From NCBI GenBank assembly GCA_020161435.1, contig JAIUNV010000008.1:1-64000 (forward strand): a stretch of 64,000 nucleotides of DNA. The letters are read 5' to 3'. Shown here one piece after another: positions 16,948-25,106 of the stretch. A model generated the notes under the pieces. The model saw only the letters and a list, made by a program, of their open reading frames with translations. It was not told where the DNA came from and did not search any database. The stretch comes from Bacteroidota bacterium (lineage in GTDB: Bacteria; Bacteroidota; Bacteroidia; Chitinophagales; Chitinophagaceae). A program made the translations under genes and the position numbers. Position 1 is the stretch's first letter; every line of letters begins with the position of its first letter.

Positions 16948-16955
16948 TACTTTTG
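16948..16955 (+). promoter_or_regulatory. Putative -7 box of rplY
   Basis: TACTTTTG followed by CGCCTCAA, 18 bp before ATG 16974. TTTGCGCCTCAA is shared exactly with the ndk promoter. Confidence 0.65.
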
Positions 16956-16973
16956 CGCCTCAATTTTTTAAAC

Positions 16974-17567
16974 ATGAAAACAATTACAATCGAAGGACAA
17001 CTGAGGACCGACATTGGCAAAAAAGCCACCCGCCAATACCGCTCTCAGGACCTGGTGCCTGGTGTAATTTACGGGGGTGCGCAAGAAGTTAACTTCGTTG
17101 CTCCGGCTTCAGCTTTTAAAGCTCTCGTGTACACATCAGAATTCCAGTTGGCAAAAGTTACCGTAGACGGCAAGTCTTACACCTGCATCATGAAAGACCT
17201 GCAGTTTGACAAAGTGTACGACAAGCTGACGCACATTGACCTGTTGGAACTGGTAGACGACAAAGCCGTAGTAGCCAACCTGCCTGTAAAGTACGTAGGT
17301 AGCGCTGCTGGTGTAAAAGCCGGTGGCCGACTGATTACAAAAATGAAAACGCTGAAGGTGAAAACCCTGCCTAAGTTTTTGAAATCAGCTATCGAAGTAG
17401 ATGTAACCAACCTCGAACTGAACAGCAACATTCGTGTAGAAGACGTAAAACTGGAAAACATGGAAGTAATCAACTCTCCCCGTATTCCAATGGCTTCTAT
17501 CGTAATGACCCGTCAGTTAAAGCAGGAAGAAGCAGCTGCTGCAAAAGAAGACAAGAAGAAGAAGTAA
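16974..17567 (+). CDS. rplY: Ribosomal protein L25, CTC form
   Basis: A 197-residue 5S rRNA-binding protein of the 50S subunit. The N-terminal L25 domain (about 1-92) starts with MKTITIEGQLRTDIGKKATR and includes VPGVIYGG; the C-terminal TL5/CTC beta domain (about 95-185) follows, and a lysine-rich end EDKKKK closes it. ATG 16974 is chosen because the -7 box at 16948-16955 excludes the earlier in-frame start at 16953. Monocistronic with its own terminator. Confidence 0.95.
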   Translation: MKTITIEGQLRTDIGKKATRQYRSQDLVPGVIYGGAQEVNFVAPASAFKALVYTSEFQLAKVTVDGKSYTCIMKDLQFDKVYDKLTHIDLLELVDDKAVVANLPVKYVGSAAGVKAGGRLITKMKTLKVKTLPKFLKSAIEVDVTNLELNSNIRVEDVKLENMEVINSPRIPMASIVMTRQLKQEEAAAAKEDKKKK

Positions 17568-17592
17568 TCCTTCACCGGATGATTTCCTTATG

Positions 17593-17627
17593 GCTCCCCG
17601 CTGCGCTGGCAGTGGGGAGTTTTTTTA
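17593..17627 (+). terminator. Terminator of rplY
   Basis: CTCCCC pairs with GGGGAG across a GC-rich loop, followed by seven T residues, 26 bp after the rplY stop. Confidence 0.85.
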
Positions 17628-17707
17628 TGTAAAAAAAATATCAGTTTCAACTCCAACGGAGGCCCATTGCCCTGCAAGCCACGGCACAACCGTAATTTCG
17701 CAGCCGT

Positions 17708-18283
17708 ATGAACAGTTATCTCATTGTTGGCCTGGGCAATATTGGCGCCGAGTATGCGCAAACCCGCCACAACATTGGTTTCGACGTAGCAGACGCTTTT
17801 GTAAAACAACACGATGGCGGCTGGCATATCGACCGCCTGGCCGAAGTAAGCCAGTTTAAAATAAAAGGCCGGGCTATAACCGTAATAAAGCCCACAACCT
17901 ACATGAACCTGAGTGGCAAAGCCATGAAGTTTTGGCTCGATAAAGAGAAAATTGCCCTCGAACATTCGCTGACCATTGTAGATGAACTGGCCCTGCCCTT
18001 GGAAAAAATACGCCTCCGCCCCTCGGGTAGTGACGCCGGCCACAACGGGCTCAAAAGTATTCAGGATTATACCGGCACCAATGAGTTTCCGAAGCTGCGG
18101 TTTGGTATCGGCAACAATTTTCCCAAAGGCCGGCAGGTGGATTTTGTATTGGGAAAATGGAAGCCTGATGAGCAGCCGCTGGTAGCGCAAAAAATTGACA
18201 CCTGTGTATCGGTGATTACCAGCTTCATTCTCGAAGGCATTCAGCCCGCTATGAACAGGTATAATAACCTGACTTTTAAATGA
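17708..18283 (+). CDS. pth: Peptidyl-tRNA hydrolase
   Basis: A 191-residue cytoplasmic esterase that frees tRNA from prematurely released peptidyl-tRNA. Asn11 in GLGNIG and the catalytic His21 in TRHNIGFDVADAF are in place, followed by KPTTYMNLSGKA and GSDAGHNGLKSI. A possible weak -7 box TAATTTCG ends at 17700, only 8 bp before the ATG, so the mRNA may be nearly leaderless if that box is used. Confidence 0.95.
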   Translation: MNSYLIVGLGNIGAEYAQTRHNIGFDVADAFVKQHDGGWHIDRLAEVSQFKIKGRAITVIKPTTYMNLSGKAMKFWLDKEKIALEHSLTIVDELALPLEKIRLRPSGSDAGHNGLKSIQDYTGTNEFPKLRFGIGNNFPKGRQVDFVLGKWKPDEQPLVAQKIDTCVSVITSFILEGIQPAMNRYNNLTFK

Positions 18284-18413
18284 TTGTGGGTAAACTCAAC
18301 TATGCGGTGATAATGGCTGTATTATATTTACGTTGGCTGTAAACCTATCCTGGCAACAGGCGATTTTTTAAAACGAACCCCTTACTAACCGGTTTTTTAA
18401 AATCCCTCCGCGT

Positions 18414-19025
18414 ATGAAAATCATTTGCATAGGCCGCAACTACGTAGCACATGCCCAAGAATTGGGCAATGCCGTGCCCGATGAGCCGGTCATTTTCATG
18501 AAACCCAAAAACGCTTTGCTCACACCGGGCAATCCGTTTTATTATCCGGCTTTTACCAACGAGCTCCACTACGAATGCGAAATAGTGATTCGGATTTGTA
18601 AAAACGGCAAGTTTATTCACCCCTCACAGGCGCATCATTACTTTGAAGAAGTAACGCTGGGTATTGATTTTACTGCCCGTGATGTGCAGGACAAACTCAA
18701 GAAAAAAGGCCTGCCCTGGGAAAAGGCCAAGGCTTTTGACCAATCGGCTGCGATTGGCGAATTTGTACGCTGGGAAAGCCTGCACGATCCCAACAATATT
18801 CATTTCACTTTCCTTCGCAATGGCGAGCAGGTGCAGGAAGGATTCAGCAATTTGATGCTGTATCCCATTCACCAAATCATTGCCCATGTAAGCGAATATT
18901 TTACCCTGAACATTGGCGACCTCATTTTTACCGGCACCCCAGCTGGTGTGGGCGAATGCGTGGTGGCCGATCGCTTCGAAGGATTTTTGGAAGACCGCAA
19001 GTTGCTGGAAGTAGAAATTAAATAA
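18414..19025 (+). CDS. Fumarylacetoacetate hydrolase-fold protein
   Basis: A 203-residue enzyme of the FAH superfamily, compact form. Metal-binding residues are visible: Glu54 and Glu56 in YECEIVIRI and Asp85 in GIDFTARD; the motif FTGTPAGVGE near the C-terminus completes the active site. Members hydrolyse or decarboxylate acylpyruvates and oxaloacetate; the substrate cannot be fixed from sequence. The gene is single, with 130 bp of AT-rich spacer upstream. Confidence 0.88.
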   Translation: MKIICIGRNYVAHAQELGNAVPDEPVIFMKPKNALLTPGNPFYYPAFTNELHYECEIVIRICKNGKFIHPSQAHHYFEEVTLGIDFTARDVQDKLKKKGLPWEKAKAFDQSAAIGEFVRWESLHDPNNIHFTFLRNGEQVQEGFSNLMLYPIHQIIAHVSEYFTLNIGDLIFTGTPAGVGECVVADRFEGFLEDRKLLEVEIK

Positions 19026-19100
19026 GCGTTTGGGTATGTAGCATTTGTTGGTAAAAGGCATGTGTGGCAGGCAAAAGGATTTCCCTAAAAGATTGTAAAC

Positions 19101-19139
19101 GCCAATTATTGATGATACATTAGGACATCAATCATTGGC
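19101..19139 (+). promoter_or_regulatory. Inverted repeat abutting the start codon of the GIGT-repeat gene
   Basis: GCCAATTATTGATG (19101-19114) pairs with CATCAATCATTGGC (19126-19139) at 13 of 14 positions across the 11-base loop ATACATTAGGA, which contains the -7-like TACATTAG. The repeat ends two bases before ATG 19142. It could be a DNA operator or an RNA hairpin that controls translation. No T-tract follows, so it is not an ordinary terminator. Confidence 0.6.
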
Positions 19140-19141
19140 TC

Positions 19142-20065
19142 ATGAAAACAATCAATGTGTTTTTTTTCTGTTGCATTTCCTCTTTTGGTGTGGCACAAAA
19201 TGTAGGCATTGGTACCAATGCTCCACTAGCCAGACTGGCTGTAGACAGTAGTGTCATGATAGACCAGTCGAATAGCAATCAGGGATTTTTGGATAATGGC
19301 TCACTGTTTTTCGGGAGCGACAAAAGGGTGGGTATTGTTCGTAGCTTTTTGGCTGGCTCTTCGGGTAGAAACGGAATCGGATTTTTTACCAACAACGCCC
19401 GCCGCATGACCATTGACAGTACGGGACAGGTAGGTATTGGTACTATCAATCCGCTGCAAACACTACATGTAAATGGCTCCGCTTACATTGCTGGTTATTT
19501 GGGTATTGGCACATCTGCTCCCGATTATGCTTTTCAAAACCTGTATGGTTATAATCACATGGCCTACGGTTTGGGCCTGGGTACTGTGCCCAACAGCACT
19601 TACCTGCTCGATGTGGGGAGTGGACCAGCCCGCTTTCAAAGTGACGTTCGCATCAACGGTATTTTAAATCCCAATAATGCACTGGCCATTGGCAATAATA
19701 CCAGCATTGAAGGCTCATTAACTGTGAACGCAGGAAAGGGTGTTGCATTCAATGCCAACAGTGGCACCAATCTCCGCATCTATCAGTTTACCACCGCTAC
19801 TTTTAACGCTGTACTGGCAGGTCACGCCATCTCGGCAGAAGGAAGCATCGCTTTTAATGGAGGCTTCACCGGAGTGCCAAGGGTATTTGTAGGCGATATT
19901 GATGTAACTGGTGGCACAGTTGGCCAATTGTACATGGTGCAACTACAGCTATATGGTTGTAGTACCACCAGCGGTGTTACCTCTTGCAAAGCAAGGCTAA
20001 TCAACAACAGCGAAAATCCAGTGAATTACAGCATCACCTGGAATTGTATAGCCATTGGTTATTGA
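19142..20065 (+). CDS. Exported protein with GIGT repeats
   Basis: A 307-residue secreted protein with a signal peptide (about 1-19, ending GVAQ). Its N-terminal half repeats the motif VGIGTxAPL / VGIGTxNPLQTLHV, seen at about residues 21, 98 and 120, a pattern of beta-helical tail-fibre-like and adhesin-like proteins of Bacteroidota. The C-terminal half is unlike the repeats, with two cysteines (CSTTSGVTSC) and the ending NYSITWNCIAIGY. No C-terminal sorting domain or endosialidase motif is seen. It may be a surface protein; its function is unknown. Confidence 0.6.
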   Translation: MKTINVFFFCCISSFGVAQNVGIGTNAPLARLAVDSSVMIDQSNSNQGFLDNGSLFFGSDKRVGIVRSFLAGSSGRNGIGFFTNNARRMTIDSTGQVGIGTINPLQTLHVNGSAYIAGYLGIGTSAPDYAFQNLYGYNHMAYGLGLGTVPNSTYLLDVGSGPARFQSDVRINGILNPNNALAIGNNTSIEGSLTVNAGKGVAFNANSGTNLRIYQFTTATFNAVLAGHAISAEGSIAFNGGFTGVPRVFVGDIDVTGGTVGQLYMVQLQLYGCSTTSGVTSCKARLINNSENPVNYSITWNCIAIGY

Positions 20066-20145
20066 TTTACTACGAACATTTTTCTACTGTTGTTACTAGC
20101 AAGTTGGTAGTAGTTTTTTATGTCTTCGACAATTGTGGTCATCCC

Positions 20146-20153
20146 TACTTTTG
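20146..20153 (+). promoter_or_regulatory. Putative -7 box of the first E1 gene
   Basis: TACTTTTG in the context CCCTACTTTTGCCC, 31 bp before ATG 20185. Confidence 0.6.
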
Positions 20154-20184
20154 CCCTGCTTAACAAAAGCAGCTTGCCTATTTT

Positions 20185-22212
20185 ATGATTGAACAGCAAT
20201 TGTTGCACAAGGCCTACCGGCTAATGTATGCCAGCGTATGCATGGCAAACAAGTACGAGGAAAACCGCAGTGTTTGTAAATATGTGCACAGCACCAGCCT
20301 GGGCCACCAAGCCATTCAACTGGCCGTGGCTTTTCAGCTTCGCCCCGAAGATTGGGTAAGTCCTTACTATCGCGATGAAAGTATTTTATTGGGCATTGGC
20401 ATGGAACCAGTCGACCTGATGCGGCAATTGCTAGCCAAAGCCAACGATCCGTTTAGCGGTGGCCGCAGTTACTACAGCCATCCCAGCCTGAATGATGCCG
20501 ATAAGCCCCGCATTATGCACCAGAGTAGTGCCACAGGTATGCAGGTAATTCCAGCTACCGGTGCAGCACATGGTTTGCAAATGCTGAACAAGCCTGGCTT
20601 GGTGGTTTGCTCTCTCGGCGATGCCAGCATGACTGAAGGGGAAGTAGCAGAAGCATTGCAGGTGGCCGTGCTGCACAAGCTGCCCATTTTGTATTTGGTG
20701 CAAGACAACGGTTGGGGTATTAGTGCCACTGCTACCGAAAGCAGGGTGATGAGTGCCGTGCAATATGCGCAGGGTTTTCCGGGCCTTACGGCAATAGAAA
20801 TGGATGGCACAGAATTTACTCAGTGTTATAATACTGTAACTGATTTGCTGCAACATTTGCGCAGCGGTGCCGGGCCGGTGTTGCTGCAGGCCAACGTGCC
20901 TTTGCTTGGTCATCATACCAGTGGTGTACGAAAAGAGTTTTATCGAAACGAGACCGAATTGCAGCAGGAAGCTGAAAGAGACCCGGTGCACAAGCTGAAG
21001 GCATTTTTGCTGGCTAAAGGATGGACAGAGGAACAGTTGCATGCCATAGAAACCGAAGCGCAGCATTGGGTGAATGATGCCTTCGAAGCAGCACAAGCTT
21101 CGCCCGACCCCGATGCAGCTACAGTAACGCAACATGTGTTTGCGCCAACAACAGTATTGGAAGAAAAAGGCAACCGACAACCCGCCAACGCTGGTGCTAT
21201 ACCCATGGTAGATGCGGCGTTGTTTGCCATTCGGGAAATCATGCAGCAACATCCCGAAGCGGTGTTGTACGGGCAAGATGTGGGCCGCCGCCTGGGTGGT
21301 GTTTTCCGCGAAGCCGCTACACTCGCCGATCAGTTTGGCGACAACCGGGTGTTCAATACCGCTATTCAGGAAGCGTACATTATTGGCAGCACGGCGGGCA
21401 TGAGTGCTGTAGGCGTAAAGCCAATTGTAGAGATTCAATTTGCCGATTATATCTATCCCGGTTTTAATCAGCTGGTGACGGAGCTCAGCAAAAGCTGCTA
21501 CCTCAGCATGGGTAAGTTTCCAGTGTCGGCGGTAATACGGGTGCCTACAGGGGCGTATGGTGGTGGTGGCCCGTACCACAGCGGCAGCATCGAAAGCACC
21601 TTGCTCAGCATCAAGGGCATCAAAGTAGTTTATCCTTCCAATGCCGCAGATATGAAGGGCTTGATGAAAGCCGCTTTCCTCGACCCGAATCCGGTGGTAA
21701 TGCTGGAGCACAAAGGATTGTACTGGAGCAAAGTGCCCGGTACAGATGCCGCCAAAACTCCAGAACCAGATGCAGATTATATCATTCCGCTGGGCAAGGG
21801 TCGCATAGTGCAGGCCGCCAGTGAAGCCGCTATTGCAGCAGGTGAATCCTGCTGTGTGATTACGTATGGCATGGGTGTGCATTGGGCAATCGGCGCCGCG
21901 AAAGCGTTTGCGCAGCAAGTGGAAATCATTGACCTGCGGAGTTTGTATCCTTTGGATGAAGCCATGATGTATGCAGCAGTGCAAAAACATGGCAAATGCC
22001 TGGTGCTGACGGAAGAACAACAAGGCCACAGTTATGCAGAAAGTTTGGCAGGGCGTATACAGCAGCATTGTTTTCACTACTTAGATGCGCCGGTGCAGGT
22101 AATGGGTTCATTGGATCTGCCAGCTGTACCCATTCATGTACAGCTGGAAGCGGCTATGCTGCCAACCGTAGCCAAAGTACAGGAGCGGTTGCATCACTTG
22201 TTGAAATCTTAA
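20185..22212 (+). CDS. 2-oxoacid dehydrogenase E1, fused alpha and beta subunits
   Basis: A 675-residue thiamine-diphosphate enzyme with both E1 subunits in one chain. The alpha part (about 1-320) has the TPP/Mg motif GDAS...N (residues 145-148 and Asn175 in DNGWGIS). The beta part (about 335-675) begins IPMVDAALFAI and contains LYGQDVGRRLGGVFR, then GAYGGGGPYHSGSIEST and VYPSNAADMKGL. This layout is that of Bacteroidota branched-chain 2-oxoacid dehydrogenase E1 fusions, which decarboxylate 2-oxoisovalerate and relatives and pass acyl groups to a lipoyl E2. No E2 or E3 gene lies here. Substrate is inferred. A paralogue follows at 26 kb. Confidence 0.85.
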   Translation: MIEQQLLHKAYRLMYASVCMANKYEENRSVCKYVHSTSLGHQAIQLAVAFQLRPEDWVSPYYRDESILLGIGMEPVDLMRQLLAKANDPFSGGRSYYSHPSLNDADKPRIMHQSSATGMQVIPATGAAHGLQMLNKPGLVVCSLGDASMTEGEVAEALQVAVLHKLPILYLVQDNGWGISATATESRVMSAVQYAQGFPGLTAIEMDGTEFTQCYNTVTDLLQHLRSGAGPVLLQANVPLLGHHTSGVRKEFYRNETELQQEAERDPVHKLKAFLLAKGWTEEQLHAIETEAQHWVNDAFEAAQASPDPDAATVTQHVFAPTTVLEEKGNRQPANAGAIPMVDAALFAIREIMQQHPEAVLYGQDVGRRLGGVFREAATLADQFGDNRVFNTAIQEAYIIGSTAGMSAVGVKPIVEIQFADYIYPGFNQLVTELSKSCYLSMGKFPVSAVIRVPTGAYGGGGPYHSGSIESTLLSIKGIKVVYPSNAADMKGLMKAAFLDPNPVVMLEHKGLYWSKVPGTDAAKTPEPDADYIIPLGKGRIVQAASEAAIAAGESCCVITYGMGVHWAIGAAKAFAQQVEIIDLRSLYPLDEAMMYAAVQKHGKCLVLTEEQQGHSYAESLAGRIQQHCFHYLDAPVQVMGSLDLPAVPIHVQLEAAMLPTVAKVQERLHHLLKS

Positions 22213-22259
22213 ATAGCTTGTCAGGGCTTGCTTATATTCGTTACCTCTAAAGCAACCAC

Positions 22260-23399
22260 ATGACTAAAGCATTTTATTTTTTGGCAGCCGTATTGCTGGG
22301 CAATGCAGTAGCTGCTCAACAACCCTTCACACTCACTGGCAACGTGAGTAAGGTAAAAGATCCGGTAAGCAAAGTGTACTTGTCGTACTATGCCGATGGC
22401 GAAAGCCACCGCGATAGTGCCGAAGTAAAAAACGGAACATTTACGTTTAAGGGTACACTCAATGAAGCCATATTGGGCAACTTGATGGTACGCATCAAAG
22501 ACAGTGCCGGCACCGGTTTGCGACCATACAACATGCGGAGAGATGGGTACGGCATTTTCTTGCAACCCGGCAAACTCAGCATCAGCAGTGTCGATTCTTT
22601 TTCGAACGCAACTGTAAAAGGTTCTGCTGCGCATACTGCTTATCTGAAGCTGAAAGCCATAAACAAAGAGCTGGATGACAAAGGTGCGGAGCTCAACAAA
22701 AAATATGGTGAATACAGCCGTGCAAAAGATGAAGCTGGCATGAAGCAAATAGAAAAAGAATTTGATGCCTTAGAAGCACAAATGAATGCCAATTACAGAA
22801 AGTACATTACGGAGAATACACAGTCGCCTATTGCGTTGTATGCACTCAACCGCTACGCCGGATACGACATCAATGCTGCCGATGTAGAGCCCATTTTTTT
22901 ATTGTTGCCCGAGGCAATCCGCAATAGCTCGGGTGGTAAAGACATGGCAGAAAAAATAGACAAGGCGAAGAAAACCGGCATCGGTGTTATTGCCATGGAT
23001 TTTACGCAGAATGATACACTCGGCAATCCTGTGTCATTGTCCTCTTTCCGTGGTAAATATTTACTCATCGATTTTTGGGCCAGCTGGTGTGGTCCTTGCC
23101 GTCGTGAAAACCCGAATGTTGTGGCAGCCTATCAAAAGTATCATGCCAAAGGTTTTGATATTTTGGGTGTATCACTCGACCAGCCCAATGCCAAAGAAAA
23201 ATGGATGAAAGCCATTCATGATGACAACCTTACGTGGACACAGGTTTCTGATTTGAAATACTGGAAAAATGAAGTAGCCGTACAGTACGGCATACAGGCT
23301 ATTCCGCAAAACTTCCTGCTCGATCCGGAAGGAAAGATCATTGGCAAAAACCTGCGGGGCGAAGAACTGCAGCAAAAGCTGGCCGAAATTTTCAAATAG
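22260..23399 (+). CDS. TlpA-like thioredoxin with DUF4369 N-domain
   Basis: A 379-residue exported protein with a signal peptide (1-19). The N-terminal DUF4369 domain (about 22-115) is a beta-rich region with the usual DSAEVKNGTFTFKG motif. A helical linker (about 125-165) precedes the thioredoxin-fold AhpC/TlpA domain (about 245-379), with the redox pair in WCGPC (Cys277, Cys280) and a cis-proline in AIPQNFLLD. It likely reduces disulfides in the periplasm. It starts 47 bp after the E1 gene and may be co-transcribed, but has its own terminator. Confidence 0.9.
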   Translation: MTKAFYFLAAVLLGNAVAAQQPFTLTGNVSKVKDPVSKVYLSYYADGESHRDSAEVKNGTFTFKGTLNEAILGNLMVRIKDSAGTGLRPYNMRRDGYGIFLQPGKLSISSVDSFSNATVKGSAAHTAYLKLKAINKELDDKGAELNKKYGEYSRAKDEAGMKQIEKEFDALEAQMNANYRKYITENTQSPIALYALNRYAGYDINAADVEPIFLLLPEAIRNSSGGKDMAEKIDKAKKTGIGVIAMDFTQNDTLGNPVSLSSFRGKYLLIDFWASWCGPCRRENPNVVAAYQKYHAKGFDILGVSLDQPNAKEKWMKAIHDDNLTWTQVSDLKYWKNEVAVQYGIQAIPQNFLLDPEGKIIGKNLRGEELQQKLAEIFK

Positions 23400-23420
23400 A
23401 CAAATGCAGTTTTTTTACAG

Positions 23421-23462
23421 AACGCTGTGCGGTGAATGGCTTTCACTGCACAGCGTTTTTTA
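23421..23462 (+). terminator. Terminator after TlpA-like gene
   Basis: A long stem AACGCTGTGC...GTGAA / TTCAC...GCACAGCGTT ends in a run of T, 20 bp after the stop codon. Confidence 0.85.
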
Positions 23463-23555
23463 TTGATGAATACCTGCTAAACATCATCAACCGTTCAACA
23501 ATGCTAAAATCTGCGGGCATTATAGTAAAGGCAAAAAGCAAGCGGCTTTACAACT

Positions 23556-23563
23556 TACTTTTG
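23556..23563 (+). promoter_or_regulatory. Putative -7 box of the aminotransferase gene
   Basis: TACTTTTG stands 22 bp upstream of ATG 23586 and is followed by TGCCC. Confidence 0.6.
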
Positions 23564-23585
23564 TGCCCTCAAAAATAGCCTGATC

Positions 23586-24785
23586 ATGAACCTGCGAGTA
23601 AGTAACCGTGGCGAAGCAATGCCCGCCAGTCCCATTCGGAAACTGGTGCCCTACGCCGAAGCTGCCAAGAAAAGAGGAACAAAAGTGTATCACCTCAATA
23701 TTGGTCAGCCCGATATTGAAACCCCTGCTGCCGTGCTGGATGCTGTACGCCACAGCGATTTCAAAGTATTGGAGTACAGCCACAGTGCTGGCAACGAAAG
23801 CTATCGCCGCAAATTGGTAGGCTACTACGAAAGCGTAGGCGTACATGTCAATCATCAGCAAATCATCATCACCACCGGTGGTAGCGAAGCTATTCTGTTT
23901 GGCTTCATGGCCTGCCTCGATCCGGGCGATGAAGTAATTATACCTGAACCCTTTTACGCCAACTATAATGGCTTTGCAGTAGCTGCTGGTGTAAAAGTGG
24001 TGCCCGTTACCTCGCATATCGAAAGCGGATTTGCGCTGCCGCCCATTGCCGATTTTGAGAAAGTAATTACACCCAAAACCAAGGCCATCGTTATTTGCAA
24101 CCCCAATAATCCTACGGGGTATTTGTACAGCAAAGCCGAACTGGAAAGCCTGAAAGAAATAGTACTCAAGCACAACCTGTATTTGTTTAGCGATGAAGCG
24201 TACCGTGAGTTTAGCTATACCGGTGAACTCATGAGTGTGATGCATTTGCAAGGTGCCGACGATCATTTAGTGGTGATGGATACCATCAGCAAACGCTACA
24301 GTGCTTGTGGTGCCCGACTGGGTGCATTGGTGACTAAAAACCAGGCTGTGCTGGATGCAGTGATGAAGTTTGCACAGGCCCGCCTGAGCCCGCCATCTTT
24401 TGCACAAATTGCCGGCGAAGCAGCCATCGAATTACCTGCCGATTATTTCACCGGTGCCAAAGAAGAATACCAGCGCCGTCGCGATTTGCTGGTGCGCCGC
24501 CTCAATGCCATGGAAGGCGTGTATTGCCCCAATCCGGGGGGTGCGTTTTATGCCATGGCCAAATTGCCCATTGATGACAGCGACAAATTTTGTCAGTGGT
24601 TGTTGGAATCATTTGAGCATAACGGACAGACAGTGATGCTGGCACCTGCCACCGGCTTTTACGGCACTGCAGGTTTGGGTAAGCAAGAAGTTCGGCTGGC
24701 GTATGTGCTCAATCTCGAAGCCATCGACAAAGCCATGGATTGCCTGGAAGCAGCACTGAAAGTGTATCCGGGAAAAACAAACTAA
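23586..24785 (+). CDS. Class I/II PLP-dependent aminotransferase
   Basis: A 399-residue fold-type I aminotransferase resembling aspartate/aromatic transaminases. The PLP lysine is Lys236 in TISKRYSACGARLG; NPNNPTG (residues 172-178) binds the cofactor phosphate/ring region, and FSDEAYREF carries the PLP aspartate. The C-terminal LAYVLN replaces the arginine-containing LSYA/LRFS segment seen in many relatives. Substrates are amino and oxo acids, not identifiable further. It is monocistronic with promoter and terminator. Confidence 0.9.
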   Translation: MNLRVSNRGEAMPASPIRKLVPYAEAAKKRGTKVYHLNIGQPDIETPAAVLDAVRHSDFKVLEYSHSAGNESYRRKLVGYYESVGVHVNHQQIIITTGGSEAILFGFMACLDPGDEVIIPEPFYANYNGFAVAAGVKVVPVTSHIESGFALPPIADFEKVITPKTKAIVICNPNNPTGYLYSKAELESLKEIVLKHNLYLFSDEAYREFSYTGELMSVMHLQGADDHLVVMDTISKRYSACGARLGALVTKNQAVLDAVMKFAQARLSPPSFAQIAGEAAIELPADYFTGAKEEYQRRRDLLVRRLNAMEGVYCPNPGGAFYAMAKLPIDDSDKFCQWLLESFEHNGQTVMLAPATGFYGTAGLGKQEVRLAYVLNLEAIDKAMDCLEAALKVYPGKTN

Positions 24786-24807
24786 TTATTTCAATAATTC
24801 TTGGAAC

Positions 24808-24832
24808 AAAGCTCCTTCGGGAGCTTTTTTTA
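24808..24832 (+). terminator. Terminator of the aminotransferase gene
   Basis: AAAGCTCC / GGAGCTTT closes over a TTC loop region and continues into a T run on the plus strand. Confidence 0.85.
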
Positions 24833-24849
24833 TGGAAAAAAGTGGCACA

Positions 24850-24878
24850 AAAAAAGCGACAAAGAATGTCGCTTTTTA
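24850..24878 (-). terminator. Terminator of tRNA-Met
   Basis: On the minus strand AAAAAGCGACA / TGTCGCTTTTT closes over TTCTT and extends into more T residues, 7 bp after the tRNA 3' end. Confidence 0.88.
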
Positions 24879-24884
24879 GAAGAG

Positions 24885-24958
24885 TAGCGAGGAGCAGACT
24901 TGAACTGCCGACCTTCGGGTTATGAATCCGATGCTCTAACCAGCTGAGCTACCTCGCC
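24885..24958 (-). tRNA. tRNA-Met (anticodon CAT), CCA not encoded
   Basis: The minus strand folds as a complete cloverleaf: acceptor GGCGAGG/CCTCGCT, D-arm GCTC...GAGC with GGTTA, anticodon loop TTCATAA with anticodon CAT, and T-arm with TTCAAGT. It lacks the initiator features (1-72 mismatch, GGG/CCC anticodon stem), so it is an elongator-type CAT tRNA; lysidine-modified tRNA-Ile cannot be fully excluded by eye. CCA is not encoded. No -7 box lies directly upstream; a degenerate copy of the gene does, so transcription probably enters from the promoter at 25048. Confidence 0.92.
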
Positions 24959-24978
24959 AAATTTTTTGCATTTGGCTT

Positions 24979-25037
24979 TCGGGTTATGAATCCGATGTGC
25001 TAACCATCCCGATTGCTATCGGGAGAGCTACCTCGCC
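24979..25037 (-). pseudogene. Truncated tRNA-Met copy interrupted by a palindrome
   Basis: On the minus strand this repeats the neighbouring tRNA: TTTGGCGAGGTAGCTC, then the 18-bp palindrome in place of the AGC of the D-loop, then TGGTTAG and ATCGGATTCATAACCCGA. GAGC of the D-stem has become GCAC and the whole T-arm and 3' acceptor strand are missing, so it cannot fold as a tRNA. The bases just upstream of both copies are also alike, showing that the duplication covered part of the leader. It lies between promoter and functional tRNA. Confidence 0.85.
25007..25024. repeat. Palindromic repeat copy 2, inside the tRNA-Met pseudogene
   Basis: TCCCGATTGCTATCGGGA is the same 18-bp palindrome (other orientation) as at 7229-7246, and its 17-bp core lies at 42496-42512. 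Here only the core is present, without the CCCC/GGGG outer arms. Confidence 0.85.
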
Positions 25038-25047
25038 AAATGGGTTG

Positions 25048-25055
25048 CAAATGTA
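25048..25055 (-). promoter_or_regulatory. Putative promoter of the tRNA-Met locus
   Basis: Minus-strand TACATTTG with an upstream TTTG (25080-25077) at 21-bp spacing fits the -33/-7 promoter well. It stands 11 bases before the 5' end of the broken tRNA copy and is the only visible promoter for the intact tRNA. Confidence 0.65.
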
Positions 25056-25106
25056 GGGGGAAAATCAGTTTTCTGCCAAACACAAGTTTGATTTTCTGCC
25101 GGGCCT

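Noticed and set aside
20431..22077. Long minus-strand open frame (548 codons) opposite the first E1 gene
   Set aside because: It mirrors the E1 coding sequence, is rich in His, Cys and Gln without domains, and has no promoter; the plus-strand gene explains the region fully.
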